A stretch of 64,000 nucleotides of DNA from Pyrus communis (lineage: Eukaryota; Streptophyta; Magnoliopsida; Rosales; Rosaceae): assembly GCF_963583255.1 (NCBI RefSeq), contig NC_084817.1, positions 14,266,121 to 14,330,120 on the forward strand, read 5' to 3'. Positions within the stretch are counted from its first letter, which is position 1; each line of letters opens with the position of its first letter. The translations under genes were made by a program, and so were the position numbers. Positions 32,678 to 45,300 of this stretch are shown piece after piece. Below the pieces are notes generated by a model that saw only the letters and a program-made list of their open reading frames with translations, was not told the DNA's origin and ran no database searches.

Positions 32678-32869
32678 CCTACTATCTTTTGGAGTGAGGA
32701 GGTTCCTAGCTACTATTGTAGCTGTTGTGGCGTCCTGCATCACGGAGTCTTCACCTGTGAGAGGATCGTTAGAAGATAAGAAAGAAGGGCGCCATACGTT
32801 ACCTTGACGCCGCGCGCCCGTATCACTGCTGAGACTCAATTCTAAGCTAAGGTTCGATGGGTTTGCCAT
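32678..32869 (-). pseudogene. Passenger gene of D, 5' piece
   Basis: Minus-strand start codon at 32869 (MANPSNLSLELSL) and about 64 codons, ending where element C's target duplication begins (DSRLL). The remaining pieces are at 22605-23057 and 13461-13488. No frame damage is seen within this piece; the gene is broken by the two insertions. Confidence 0.85.
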
Positions 32870-33400
32870 TTTTCAAAAGTGTTCAAAGAGATGGGGTGGA
32901 TGGAGTTAATTCTCAAAGGGCCGGAGTCGATTTTCAAGAATGGGAATTCTTCAGAGTGTGTTTGTTGTGGTGATCGATGGCTCTATAAGAAGCCAAGGCG
33001 ACGCGTCCACCAATTCAAAAAGCCGGAATTTCCGGCGTAAGTTAGGCGACGCTTTCTCGGCTTTTCAGAAGACGCGTTCAACTTTGTCAAAAGATTTCTT
33101 CTTTTTAGACAACACGTGGAGGCCATCATCGCAACTATACATCTTTAGCCGACAAGCGCAAAGTTCGGCGACGCTTTCTCTGCTTTTCAGAAAACGCGTG
33201 CAGCTTTGTCAAAAGGAGCCGCATCCGCACTACTACGTGTCGTTCAGAAAGCAAAGGGGCGTCGTTCAGAGATCGAAGAGGCGCCTGCTCAGAAATCGAA
33301 GAGGCGTCTGCTCAGAAATCGAAGAGGCGTTTTCAAAGATCGAAGAGGCGCCACTATTTCAAAAAGCCGGATTTGCGGGATCAAAACGTTTGTCGACAAA
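32870..33400 (-). promoter_or_regulatory. Upstream region of passenger gene, copy D
   Basis: Mirror image of the A, B and C regions: ACGCGT near 33002, 33073 and 33195, G-box CACGTG at 33113-33118, a damaged second G-box (ACTACGTGTCG) near 33230, and five CTTCGAT-type units (about 33240-33355). The plus-strand frame at 32940-33752 across it is judged accidental. Confidence 0.5.
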
Positions 33401-35947
33401 GGTAAAAGAACAATACCACCACTTGATATTATCTCTATATATGTCGACCCTCGTGTTTTATGGCAAGGCAAACCTGAAGAAAATGCCCAACTCTCCCTCA
33501 CCTCTGAGGGCGCACTCCCAGCAAAGCCTTTCGAAATACTCAATTCTTTCTTCTTCCCCAAAGATGATACCAGATGCCTGGAGTACATATGACCCAGGAG
33601 GAAACGGCGGATTGAAGCATGTGCTGATTCATTCACCGCTTCTTCAAAGCAAAGGTATCTCATATCATCAAGGTCAAAAGCAAAAATATCTCATATCATG
33701 CTCTTTCCCTGTCTTTTTCTTTGTCCTTGTTCTTACTTGCATGGCAAAGTAAAAGAAGCAATCAGCCGACACTTGGAGTTAGTCTACCGATCTGGAGCCA
33801 ACTGCCTGGAATCTATTCCTGATTACTTACCTAGCGTTGCTCTCGAGTAGTCATCTTCAACGGTTGATACACTTCCAGAGAAGGGACCACTCCTGCAAAG
33901 ATTGAACAAAGAAACAGATAACAGGAGGAAGCTCAGACCTTCGGGGGAGACCCTAAAGGGAATCCTGCTGCCCAGTTCAAGAGTAGCACAAAGGAAAATC
34001 AACGATGGGCGGAAACCAGTTCAAGAGTAAGCCTGTGGAATCACAAAGATCAAAGCCTCAATGCAATCACCAAGGAGAAGAGGGAATTTACACTCCATAA
34101 CCAGATTTGCGTCCCTAAACTCTTCTCTTTGTTAATTACATTCTGCCATGTTTAATATGTTTAGTTGCTTTTTGTGTGTTTACTTATGTTTTGTGTGAAT
34201 CTATGCTTAAAACATTGAGGTCAATGTTTGATTTAAGTGTGGGGGGGGGGGGGGGGGGTAACTAAAGTGTTTTGATGCAATGCAAATTCGTAGGGTTTTA
34301 TCCACCATAACTTCTAATGTTGTTCCTTGCTGTTTTAAGGTGTTTTTAAGTTGTTTTAGAGTGTTTTAGTGTGTTTTGTTTTATAACTCCGAAAATCACA
34401 TAAAAATTTGAAAAACATGTTTTTGAAAAGCCTAAAAAGAGTGTTTTGAGTCGTTTTTGTGTGTTTGTGTCTTAGGGTACCGTCCAACACAATGATAAGG
34501 ATTTGGTTTGTAATTGCATGACGGTTAAAAAGAGTTATTAACATAGAGAAAAGTTTGATTTACTCTTGGTATATGCTTGGGTATGGTTATAATGTATGAC
34601 TTCACATGCAATCATAAAAGAAAAATTCGTTTTTGTAACATGCTTGAAGGAAGAAACTCAAACAAACGCTACATCCCTGTGAGACTCGAGCCATTACTTT
34701 CTTTGGAGAGTTATTTTCTGTGATTCTTTATTTTCTAAAGTTGTTGCATGATCTCATTATTCCTTGCTTGGTTGCTACTTAGAATGCAATTGTATCATGA
34801 TAGAACTAAATGCTAGAACTTATATCCGTTTCATTCAAAGCATGACATTGAATTGCATAACATATATCAAGATGAAGTTGTGTAGTTGCCACCATAACCG
34901 AATAGCCTTACTTCCCATATTTCGTATTTGTTATTAGTTTTAACCCCGTTGAGCCTCGTTTAGCCTATTTTCTTTGCTAACCACATCACCCCTTACCTAG
35001 CCTAGAGTAGGACTTTCCTATACCCTTGTTCTTAAAGTATAGTGAGCATGACTTAAATGAATTCCTTTTTTTTTGAGTTACATTATGCAAGAAAATGAGT
35101 GTGGGGGAGTAAAAGTTTGTTCTTACGTTTATATGTATGTTTTGAGATTCAAAAGAAAAAGAAGAAGAAAAGAAAGAAAAGGAGTGAAAATAAGTGAGAA
35201 TGAACTCATGAGCATTGATGGTTGAAGAAAGGGTCCAAAAAGTTGAATATGGCCCTAAGTTTTGTGTGACTTTCCCTTGGGTGATCAAAGTTGACTTCTG
35301 CATTCTAAAGGGAATTCTAAGTGCCTAATTCAATACTTTGCTCACTATTGCTTAAAGAACGTTTGTTATCCTTACCTTTCATTTTTAGCCAATTACCCCA
35401 AGCCCCGTTACAACTCTTGACTTCTATCTTGAGTGTTATGTATTTCAATTGTGGAGTTTGAATTTGATATGAGCTTATGGTGTCACTGGTTCTTGCATCT
35501 AAGTAGTAGCATTCCATTCATGAGATCATATCTAAACATGCTTATTAACTCCAGAAATTGCTTCCTTTGAAATACATATATGTGAGTGTTCGTTTTTATG
35601 ATTACATCAATCTCCTCACATATAACTAGTTTAGGGTGTGTAGTCAGAAAATCTATGTGAAAAATGAGTGCATATCTTGTAAGGATTTCAGCAAATTCTC
35701 TAAGGCATGTTACTTCATTCAAAACATGGTTTTAAATGCTTAATTGTGAAATAGTATGTGGTGACTATGATTAAGAATGTACTCAAGTGTGAAGATGACT
35801 AAAATCTATGGGACTAATGATTTTTAACTTGTCATGTGCATTGGAAATCCGTGAGACGATTGTTGGAAGGTGTAGGTTGTGTTTTGTTCGTTTTGTCTAG
35901 TTTCGTGTTCTCTTGTTGTTTTGTTTTACTCGAGGACTAGCAAAAGA
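33401..35947 (+). other. Non-coding interior of element D
   Basis: Reverse-complement counterpart of the B and C interiors. It holds the G18 tract at 34241-34258 and ends in the terminal PPT. No coding region is supported. Confidence 0.6.
34234..34258 (+). repeat. Expanded G18 tract at the internal PPT-like site
   Basis: TAAGTGT followed by 18 G. The same site has 7 in A, B and the I-K element and 10 in C. Confidence 0.9.
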
Positions 35948-35963
35948 TAAGTGTGGGGGTATT
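35948..35963 (+). other. Polypurine tract of element D
   Basis: TAAGTGTGGGGGTATT immediately before TGATAGGAGCAT; same sequence as in B and C. Confidence 0.8.
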
Positions 35964-36979
35964 TGATAGGAGCATATTCATGCGACTTAAATGGCTTGTT
36001 CTCGTGCATTTACGTTATGTTTCTTTAGTTATTTTAGTACTTTAAGCTATTTTCGTGTGTTTGTAGGTCCAAAGGGCTAAAGGAGCAAAAAGATGCATTT
36101 TGGAGACTTTTGGAGCACTTTTGGGCTAAGGATGGATAGCTTATGCTTGGAGCCAAAGTGTTGGACGAAATTGAAGACCTAATTGAAGACCAAAGTGTTG
36201 GAACCTTGTTCCCTTTAGTTTTAGGACATTTAAACCTTTCCTTTATCCTTAGCCGTGCATAACATTCCAACATTCCAACATTCCACTCCTTCATTTCAGC
36301 CACACTCCCATTTATCATCACCACATATACTTATCACATATCACTTATCACATATCATTCACCACTTATCATATCATACACTCAACCACATATCACTTAT
36401 CACATATCATTCACCACTTATCATTCAACCAACTTTGCACATGCATTCATCATAACCATGCCGTGCATCCCCTTTACATTTCAGCCATTCCACATGCACT
36501 CATTGTCATTCCAACCTTTAATCCACATGCATGCCCATCCATTTCATCATTGCATTTGCAGAAAATCCACTTCCTTTGCACATGCATTCATCATCATCAC
36601 TCTAGTTTTAATTCACATGCAAAACCACCAACACATGCACCCATCACCAAACACTTACCTTTGCCGTGACTCTTCACTCCCATTTCCAGCTTTTCCTTTG
36701 CATTCCCCCTTTAATCAACACATGCATCCACTCACTAAGAAATCATTCATTCCACATGCACCCAGAAATCACTCATGCCGTGCACATTCATACACTTTCA
36801 CATACATCTTGGCAGCTTTCACATGCACACACATGCATTTCCAGCTCATCCACCACTCATGCCGTGCACAACCCATACCATTCCAGCACCAACAACACTC
36901 AAAACCGTGCACATTCACTCACCATACCATTCCAGCATTTGCACATGCAACCTAGCTGTCATGTTCCCCCCATTTCACC

Positions 36980-36987
36980 TATAAATA
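36980..36987 (+). promoter_or_regulatory. Putative TATA box, D 3' LTR
   Basis: TATAAATA in CCCATTTCACCTATAAATAC, downstream of a U3 with many CACATGCA words and several GCCGTGCA words. Confidence 0.6.
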
Positions 36988-38494
36988 CTCATTCACACAC
37001 TCTTCCAATGGATTCATTCACAACAGAAATTGGTCCCTTGGGACCGTGCCCTTCACAAAGTCCATCCATTCCATTCATAAACTCATCCATTGCAGAAATG
37101 TAGACCATCAAACCATCTTTGTGCCGTGCTCTCCCTTACAATCCAAACACCATCCTTCCATCTCCACAACTCCTCTTCCATTCCTCCACCACTCCCCAAA
37201 CCATTCACACCATCAAACTATCCCTAGACCTTGTGCTACAACGAAGAGGAAGAAAAGAGTGCCTAAACGTTCATACAATTCAAGTTTGAGTTGTTGGAAT
37301 GTTTAGGTGCTTCTTTGATTTCAATGTTTAAATTCAATACTCTTTGTTTTGTACGAATGAGGAATGGAAGAGAAGAGTGCCTAAACGTTCATACAATTCA
37401 AGTTTGAGTTGTTGGAATGTTTAGGTGTTTCTTTGATTCTCTTTATTTTGTACGTCTGAGGTACTAAACCCCCCTTGGCTAAGGGGGGATTTGAAATAAA
37501 TGTTTATGCTTGCATTTTGATTTGATTACTTCTAATTGCGTTTCATAAGTTGTTGATTCAATTTGTTTAACCGCGTGATTGATAACTTATTTATGTATGT
37601 TTATTAAGAATGCGCGCTTAATTTTCATGCATGAATATGACGCTAGAATATAAGTGAGTTTCACCTAATCGTTATGAACTTTATATTCACAAGTAGTGGA
37701 GGTTGCTTATAAACAATCGCGTTAAATGAATTCTTGGCACGAGTTTCATGCTCATCATAGTAACGAATGCGTCGTCAACACTTATAGTTTTCATAATGCT
37801 TAATGATCTTTGATTGTATCTTTATTGTGCTGTTCACGTAAAGGACTTTTGGAGAATGTTGTGAATTGCGTTGCGCTAACCCATCCAATTCATTAACTTA
37901 AGGAAAACTTGACGGTTAATTTAAGCGGACCTAATTAACCCGGGGTGATGAGTTTCATAATTTATTGAAATGCAATTGGAAATCTTTTTATTATGTAAGT
38001 GTAACATGTGTGGAGAAGAACCCCTTAGCTATTCTATCATCCATTCATTCCATTTCATCAATTTCGTTTTTATAATCTGTTTTAATTAGAATCTGTCCAT
38101 TTAGTTTATTTTCGTCCAAACCTCAATCCCCATTTATTTTAAAGTGTTAGATTAGTTAGAAATATTTTTAGTTTGTGTTTATAAGTGTTTTGATTCAATT
38201 TGTTAAACAAATTCGTCCAAATTTGTGTTTGTGCTCAAATCTGCCCAGAAAGTGGTTTTTAGGCAGATTTGAGTGTGTTTGTGTTGTTTTGAATCTTTTG
38301 GTTTGTTTGAGTGTTTTAAAGTTTAGTTTTGCATTCTTTGAGTCTAGTATAGTGTTTCATATTGTTATTTTACATTTTTGAGTCAAATCCAAGTGGTTAA
38401 CAATCCCTCCTAATCCCCGGTCTAGAACGATCCCTACTTATACATATACTACAATTTGACAAAAAGAGGGTTTAATTTGTGCGCGTATAAATCT

Positions 38495-40547
38495 TGTTGA
38501 TGTATAATTCCTTCCTAATGCTAGAATATATTTAGTATAATGGCACAAGCAAGGGTGTCGAATCCGCAGGGACTAATTGGACCTATGTAACTACTTGTTT
38601 TGCAAGAACTCTAAGAAATGAATCAAACTAAACAAACTAGGCAGATTTGGAAATGAATCAAACTAGTCTAAATAGACAGATTTGTTGTTGTAACTTGAAA
38701 GCATGAGAAAATGAAGTAAACACAAATAAATGAATCAACAACTAATGTAATGGGATAGTATCAATGGAAATGAAGCTAGGGATTCGGTTTCACCATTGCT
38801 CAACTAAGTCCATGTTTGTCAAGTTAGTTTGTACTCATTCATCTACCTATTTCTTGAGTTTGTTTCACTTGGATATGATCAACCATATGATGTGTGGATT
38901 TGATCAAATGTCTCTAATCATGAACCTAATTGTGATGTGCAACTTTGGTTCATAATCAAGATTATGTAATGTACAAGAAACTTTCATAAAACCAAAGGGA
39001 ATAACTCGGCAGGATGTGTGCTAAACACTCCCTTCATTCATTCACATATCTACCAAGATTATGCATGATGTGTGTTCTAATCTTGGCTACACAACTTTGT
39101 GATTAATTCAAATGATGATCAAACATTAAAATCAACACACTAAGTCACCATTAAAACAGAAAATGAAACAAGAAATAGATGGACAAACTGAGCATTCTAA
39201 CTTAATTACATGGCAAATTTTGCAAGGTTACATCGAATCCCTAGAGGAAGATTAGTTACACTTCATGTTTACAAAGGTTTAACATAAAAATAAATAACAT
39301 GAGTGAACATAAGATTAAGAAGGAGAAACCCTTGAAGCAAAACTGATGTTGAAGTCCTTGAAGAGTTCCTTGGTGTTGCTTCTCCAAATGTGGTGCGGAT
39401 GAAGGTAGAATGGCTTGGTTGAATGGTTTCTGCCCTTGGGACAGAAAATGGACAGAGAATGGAGTGAAATGGGAGAGGTTATGGGTGTGTAATGGACTGG
39501 TTGAAGAACAAGTTCTGTGAATGGTAGAGAAAATGGACAGTTTCTGTGAAAGGAAAAGAATGCCGAATGCAAATGGAATGGAGAGGGAGAATGAGTGTGG
39601 ATGATAATCAGAAGTGGTGCAAGAAAGGTGTGTGTAATAGAATAATTCCGAGAGAGAAAATGAGTGAGTCTTCCTTAGTGAATTTCTGAATGTGGCTCTC
39701 ACATTCAGATTGGATCTCTATCTGCACAAGTGACATGGAATAGCATCAAATGAGCTGGAATTGAATGGGTTTCTGAGGTGTTGTTCTCACGGCATGGACA
39801 AGGTCTGCAAAGGTGTGGTTTGTTTAATCAAAATGCATGTGCCCTTGCTGCAACAAGTGAGTGGAATCTGCCAAGGTGAATTGTTTGTACAAATTCTGGA
39901 AAGGTGAAGAAAGCACACGGCATGGAATGATGGAATGAGTGAATTTCTGGAATAAAGGATGCAAGGAATGGACATGATCTGCAGGTATGTGGTTATTTAA
40001 TCCAAGATACATGTGCAAAGTCTGCCACAAGGGAGTGGACAATCTGAACTGGTTATAATAATCTGGAAATGGGAATGGAAGTGCACGGGATGGACTTGAA
40101 GGAGTGCTGAAATGGCATGGAATGTTTAATTGAGATGCATGTGGATTTCTGCCTTGGAATCACATGGGAGTGCACGGTATGATGATGTTTGTTGGTGTAA
40201 ATATGGCTGAAAGATTTAGTTAATGGGAATGGGTGTGGAAGTGCACGGGATGGAATTGAATGAATTGGAAATGCATGTGAGTACTTGGCAAGGTATTTGA
40301 ACATGCATGTGAATGCATGTTTTGGTGTTAGAACCACCCAATCTGACTTCACTCTTTTTGCCTTGTTTAGATTCACCCAATATGGCCGAATTGCACCACA
40401 TTCCTTCATTTGCCCTCCAATTGATTTTATTACACACTTGGCTGCACACTAACACCAAACAATGTAAAATGCAACTAGTTTAATCCAAAAACAATACAAA
40501 AACGCCAAATAAGAAAGATATACATGCATGCAAAATATGACTTATCA
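38495..40547 (-). mobile_element. Solo LTR E, a second LTR family
   Basis: 2053 bp from TGTTGATGTATAATTCC to ATGACTTATCA, flanked by AATCT (38490-38494 and 40548-40552). No PBS or PPT is inside. It is unrelated in most of its length to the other LTRs. It opens with a similar plan (AAGGGTGTCGAATCCGCAGGG, compare AAGTAGGGATCGTTCTGGACC) and ends in TATCA, so by analogy it lies in minus orientation. Within it, CATGCATGTG words occur at about 39830-40320. No coding frame is convincing. Confidence 0.85.
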
Positions 40548-40559
40548 AATCTCGCATCA

Positions 40560-40789
40560 AATTTTGGCGCCGTTGCCGGGGATTAGAAAATTTGCTAATC
40601 CCTTGGATTGTTTTATTTTCGTTTGTTTTTATTTTATTCCAGATTCTTAATCTTGTTTTGTTTCTTGTTCTAGGTACTAGTTTATGACTCGGAGTTCTCA
40701 TCCGATTCGTGAACATATCCTGGAGTGATTGGGTGGCAACCCAATGCATTTTGACAAAAAAAAAAAAACATGGCAGAACGATGGAGGCT
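40560..40789 (+). other. Second PBS and leader (D')
   Basis: The PBS TGGCGCCGTTGCCGGGGA is at 40565-40582. The leader matches 13229-13460 almost exactly, including the poly(A) run (A13 here). Its presence after D's 3' LTR shows a tandem LTR-interior-LTR-interior arrangement. Confidence 0.9.
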
Positions 40790-41046
40790 TCACAAAGGTT
40801 GTTTACTTAAAGACCCACTACGTGGCAAAACTCTTGAAGCGGAAGGCATCGGGACGGAAGGCATTGGGGCAGAAGACATAGGAGCGGAAGGCATCGGAGC
40901 TGGAGGCATCGAAGATAGAGCATTCGAGGCCTCAATACTTGGCCAAACGCTGGATGATCCAGGAAAAAGGTGCCTCTGGAGGAAAGACGAAAACCTTTGA
41001 CGGTCACTTTGAATCCGACCTTCAGACTCTTGCAGTTCATCAAGTG
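40790..41046 (-). pseudogene. Passenger gene fragment of D', fused to gag-pol sequence
   Basis: Minus-strand C-terminal third of the coiled-coil protein, from DELQESEGRIQSD to SLSKQPL and its stop at 40790-40792. Upstream, at about 41041-41046, it joins in frame to the Athila-like sequence at 41047. The gene's N-terminal part is gone. The remainder closely matches D's middle piece. Confidence 0.8.
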
Positions 41047-42317
41047 CATCTCCACGTAATTGATCAAGGTGTGCCTGCACCAAAGAATCAAGAATATCAA
41101 TAGAGAAACATGAGTGATCATCATTAGGAAATCTCATAGTTTCAGAAATATTAAAATCAATCACTTCCCCATCAAATTCCATTGTTAAAGTGCCTTTGAA
41201 CACGTCTATCTTAGTTCAGGCCGTCTTCATGAATGGCCTCCCAAGAAGAAGCGGCAAGGATGGAGCATGGGTGGTTTCTTCCATTTCAAGAACGTAAAAA
41301 TCCGCTGGAAAGATCAAATTATTCACCTGCACTAAGACATCTTCCAATACGCCTTTTGGATAGGCATTAGATCTATCGGCCAATTGAATAATCACACCAT
41401 CATTTTTCAATTCTCCAAGGTTCATTGAAGCATAAATAGAGTATGGCATGACGTTAATTGAAGCTCCTAAGTCTAACATAGCATGTTCGAACTTAGTTTG
41501 GCCAATAATACAAGGAATTGTAAAGCTACCTGGATCTTTGCACTTTGGTGGTAACTTTCTTTCTAAAATAGCGGAAACGTTTTGACTTACCCTGACTACC
41601 TCTTTATTTGAAGCCCTCTTTCTTGTAGTGTATAATTCCTTCAAGAACTTGGCGTATTTGGGCACTTGCTTTATGGCATCTAGGAGCGGGATATTGACTT
41701 GAACTTTCCTAAACGTCTCAACAATGTCTTTCTCATGCTCCTCCTTCTTTGTTTGCAAAAATCTGTGAGGAAAAGTAACATTGGGTGGAACGGGGTTAGA
41801 ATTAATCGAATTTGAACCCAACTTACCTTTGGCGGCCGAATGGGGTGGAATGGATGAATTTTGGTCCTTCGGTGCTTGCGGCAATGGTGGTTGTGTCCTT
41901 GCCGTGGGCATGCTTGCAGCCTCCTCTTCATGTTGCAACGTTTCTTCTTCATTATGACTTGTTTTGGGTGGTGTGGATGTAGTGCCAACTTCTTTTCCAC
42001 TCCTCAAAGTGATTGCTTTGGCAGATTCAAACCATCCCTTTGGATTGAGAATGGTTGAGCTTGGGAGCTTGCCTTGGTCTCGGAATTGCCCTACAAACTC
42101 CGCAATCTGCTCTATTTGCTTCTCTAAGTGGTCCACCCTTTTGTCTTGGTTTTGCATCGCCTTTTCTTGGTTTGGCAATGCTTTGTTTTGATTTTCTTGC
42201 CCCTGAGACAAATTGGTAAGTAACTTAAGAAGTGTAGCATTATCTAAAGACGTACCTTGATTGTTTTGGTTAGATTGGGATTGGGATTGATCATGGCCGT
42301 AGGTTTTGGTGTAAAAC
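41047..42317 (-). pseudogene. gag-pro: Gag C-terminus and protease remnant
   Basis: Minus-strand frame open from the LTR edge at 42317. Gln/Asn-rich Gag tail, then DHLEKQIEQIAEFVGQF and LPSSTILNPKGWFESAK, then ITLRSGKEVGT. A linker follows with HEKDIVETFRKVQVNIPLLD and VPKYAKFLKELYTTRK. Last comes an aspartic protease core with DLGASINVMP and the closing LLLGRPFM. A TGA at about 41213-41215 interrupts the frame right after RPFMKTA. Beyond it the same frame continues through VFKGTLTMEFDGEVIDF, the spacer before RT in this lineage. RT, RNase H and integrase are absent. The N-terminal Gag domain is also missing, and no PBS separates the fragment from LTR F. Confidence 0.85.
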
Positions 42318-45300
42318 TGATGTGAAATATTCTAACACCCAAATTAAAACCCTATGATTGTAGTATATAAAAGTAGGGATCGTTTTAGGCCGGGGATTAG
42401 AAGGGATGCAAATCAACACAATTAAGACTAAAAAAAACACTAAAATAGACTCTATAGACTCTAAACTAACTTAAAACACTCAAAACAGCGACAAACACTC
42501 AAAAAGACTCGATTTTAGAACTAACAAGTGTTTTGGATGAAAATAAACCTTAACTAGACTCAAAAGACTCAAAGAAAACAGATTTTGACTCAAATAACAA
42601 GACTAAATGAAAGGGGGATTATTTTTGACGAATTTTAAAACTTAAAATAAAAACTTTGTAGAAAATACTTTGGAAAAACGAATTTAAGTGAAATAAATGG
42701 GTAAAAGGCTAGTTATAGGGTCCTTCTCCACACATGATATATGCATACGAACCAATTTCCAGTTATTATTCCTTTAGACTATGAATGACAACGCCCCAAA
42801 TTAGTTGCATCGCACAACTAACCATCAGATTTTCCTTATTTCATTGAGTTAGATGGAATACGCATCTAAACCAAATTATATTTCTCAAGTTCCCTATATG
42901 AAACGCATAATAAAGATACATGTCAAAAGTCATTAAGTTTTGTGAAAATCATAAGCATCGACAAGGTATTCATCACTATGAAATGCATGAGACTAATACC
43001 AAGGATTTACTTAACGTGATTGTGACTAGCAACCTCCACTACTTGTGAATATAAGTGAATAACTATTATGTGAAACCCCCTTATATTCTAGCATCAAATT
43101 CATGCATGCAAATTAAGTGTCGACCCCCAACCCACATACATAAACAAGTTTTAATAACTTAGATAAGAAAATCACATTCATGCCTGACAGGGGCATATCT
43201 ATGCACCTTAGTTTAGCTTGTTCTTGTGCATTTATAGTGTTTTTCCTTAGTAAAGTAGTCTTTTAAGCTAGTTTTATGTATTTTCAGGATTTAAGGGCAA
43301 AGTATGCAAAAGGATGCATTTTGGAGCCTTTTGGAGCAAATTAGAGCTTGGAATGGATATCATATGCTTGGAGCCAAGAGGATGGACGAAATTAAAGACT
43401 TGAAGATGATGATTCCTAGAAGAACAAAGTTTCCTACTCAAACAAGGTCCTACTTGAAGTAGGAAAGTTAAATCCCAATGGCCTCAAGTTGCAGCAACAA
43501 AGAAGTTTTCCAAGTCCAAGAAGGAGAAGAATTCCAAGATGAAGAAGAATTAGCTTTCCTAATCCTAATGCACAAGGTTTTCAGCCACAAAGAGGAGTCC
43601 TAAACACTTTAGGACACCTTATCCTAATCCTATAGGGATGCCATGCACTTTACATTATCTTGGAGGGTTTCTAGAAGCCTTAGATGCCCTATCCTATCTT
43701 TGCCTTGGGTTTTATCCACCCCTTAGTTTTTAGGCTTTCTAGAAGCCCTAACATTATCCCTAAGAAGGTGCCGCACCCTTATCTCTTTTTCCCTACAAAT
43801 CTGGCACTTAAATCATGATTCTAGAAACCTTATCTTATCTTATCTCCTACAAAGGCGGCGCCCCAAATCCTTCTAGAAGTGCCAATTTCTGCCACAAAAC
43901 ACTTTGTTTCTAGAACCCTAAAAATCTGGCACCTCTATTCCTTTTCCTTTGGGGTTTCCTACCTTCTAGATGGCCTATTCCTGATGGGTTTTGATTTCCT
44001 TGTCATCTTCAAATACTTAGTCATTTTCCTTGCTGATTGAGAGGGATTTTGCACTATAAATAGACCCCCTTGCTGCACCAATTGATCATCATTCACTCCT
44101 CCACATTCAGAAATTCGCCAGAAATACATTCCCAACCCTTTGCCGCAGCCATCCTTCACCATTCTCCATATTTTCCCACCTTGCTTCACTCCCCATCCCT
44201 CCTAAACACTACCCTACCATCACACATCCATTCCTCCATACAAATACCACCCAAAACCTGTCCTTAGACCTTGTGCCGCAACAAAGAGGAGGAGAAGAGG
44301 GCTTGGATGTTCATGCAATTCAAGTTCGAGTTGCTAGAATTTTTAGGTGTTTCCTCTCCTTTGATTTCAATGGTTAAATTTACTTCTCTTTGTCTTGTAC
44401 GTATGAGGAACTAAACCCCCCCCCCCTTGGCTAGGGGGGGATTCGAAATCATGATCATGCTTGCTATATGATTTGATTACCTCTAATTACGTTTCATAAG
44501 TTGTGAATTCAATTCACTTATCTATTTGAATTAAACTGATTTGTGTGTGTTGGTTGAGAGTGCACGCTTAATTATCATGCATAAATCTAATGCTAGGATA
44601 TAAGGAAGTTTCAACTAATCATTACAAACTTATATTCACAAGTAGTAAAAGTTGATGATCTCAATTGCGTTAAGTAAATTCTTGGCATAAGTTTCATGCA
44701 ATTCATAGTAACAAGTGCTTCGTCAATGCTTATGGTTTTCAAAGAACTTAATGATTCTTGCTTGTATCTCTATTATGCAATTCATGTAGGGAACTTGTGG
44801 GGAATGCATTGGGTTGTCGTATGCAATCATCCAATTCAATAACGTGAGGAAAATCTGAGGGTTAATTAGTGCAATTCACGGTTAATCTGGGGCGTTGAGA
44901 ATTCATGGTTTATTGAAAACCAATTAGAAATCGTTTTGTGTGCAAGTATGCCATGTGTGGAGATGAACCCCTTAGCTAGCCTTTATTCCATTCATTAAAT
45001 CCAAATTCGTTTTAAAATCTGTTCGTTTTACAAAGTTTTAAGTTTTGTTTTCAAATTTGTCAAAATCAAAATCCCCCTTTACTTGGAGTGTCAAATTAGT
45101 TAGAAATCAATTTAGTTTGTGTTTTTAAAGTATCTTGAGTCAAGTTATAACTATTTTCGTCCAAATTCTTCTCTAGTGCTCAAAACTGCTCAGAAAGTAG
45201 TTTTAAGGCAGTTTTGAGTCTTTTGGTTTGTCTTAGTGTTTTAAACTTTAGTTTTGCATTCTTTGGGTCTAGTTTGGTGTTTTATATTGTGTTTTTACGT

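Larger units (their letters stand above)
12362..40559 (+). mobile_element. Element D: plus-strand retrotransposon split by B, C and E
   Basis: Pieces in order: 5' LTR remnant 12362-13228, PBS and leader 13229-13493, [B], passenger-gene piece 22605-23057, [C], remaining interior 32678-35963 ending in a polypurine tract, and 3' LTR 35964-40559 with solo LTR E inside. The two LTR remnants look nearly identical where both survive; I saw a G/T difference near 13050 versus 38310 and CACATCA versus CGCATCA. Removing B and C restores collinearity with the B interior in the opposite orientation. The 3' LTR is followed by another PBS and leader, so D is part of an LTR-interior-LTR-interior array. Confidence 0.85.
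35964..40559 (+). mobile_element. 3' LTR of element D, with solo LTR E inside
   Basis: 2538 bp once E and one target duplication are removed. It starts TGATAGGAGCATATTCATGCG and ends CTCGCATCA at 40559. TATA box TATAAATA at 36980-36987, C/G hairpin near 37467-37488, and two CCTAAACGTTCAT blocks at about 37261-37440. It is followed by a PBS, so it can also serve as the 5' LTR of D'. Confidence 0.9.

Noticed and set aside
32940..33752. 270-codon plus-strand frame in D, with 230-codon and 199-codon counterparts on the minus strand of A (7928-8620) and C (27715-28314)
   Set aside because: It runs across the upstream region of the passenger gene, is broken into short frames in B, has no recognisable domain and reads repeats as low-complexity residues. 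Best seen as a chance opening.
39256..39702. 148-codon minus-strand frame in LTR E
   Set aside because: Lies within a non-coding solo LTR; Ser/His/Phe-rich composition with no domain.
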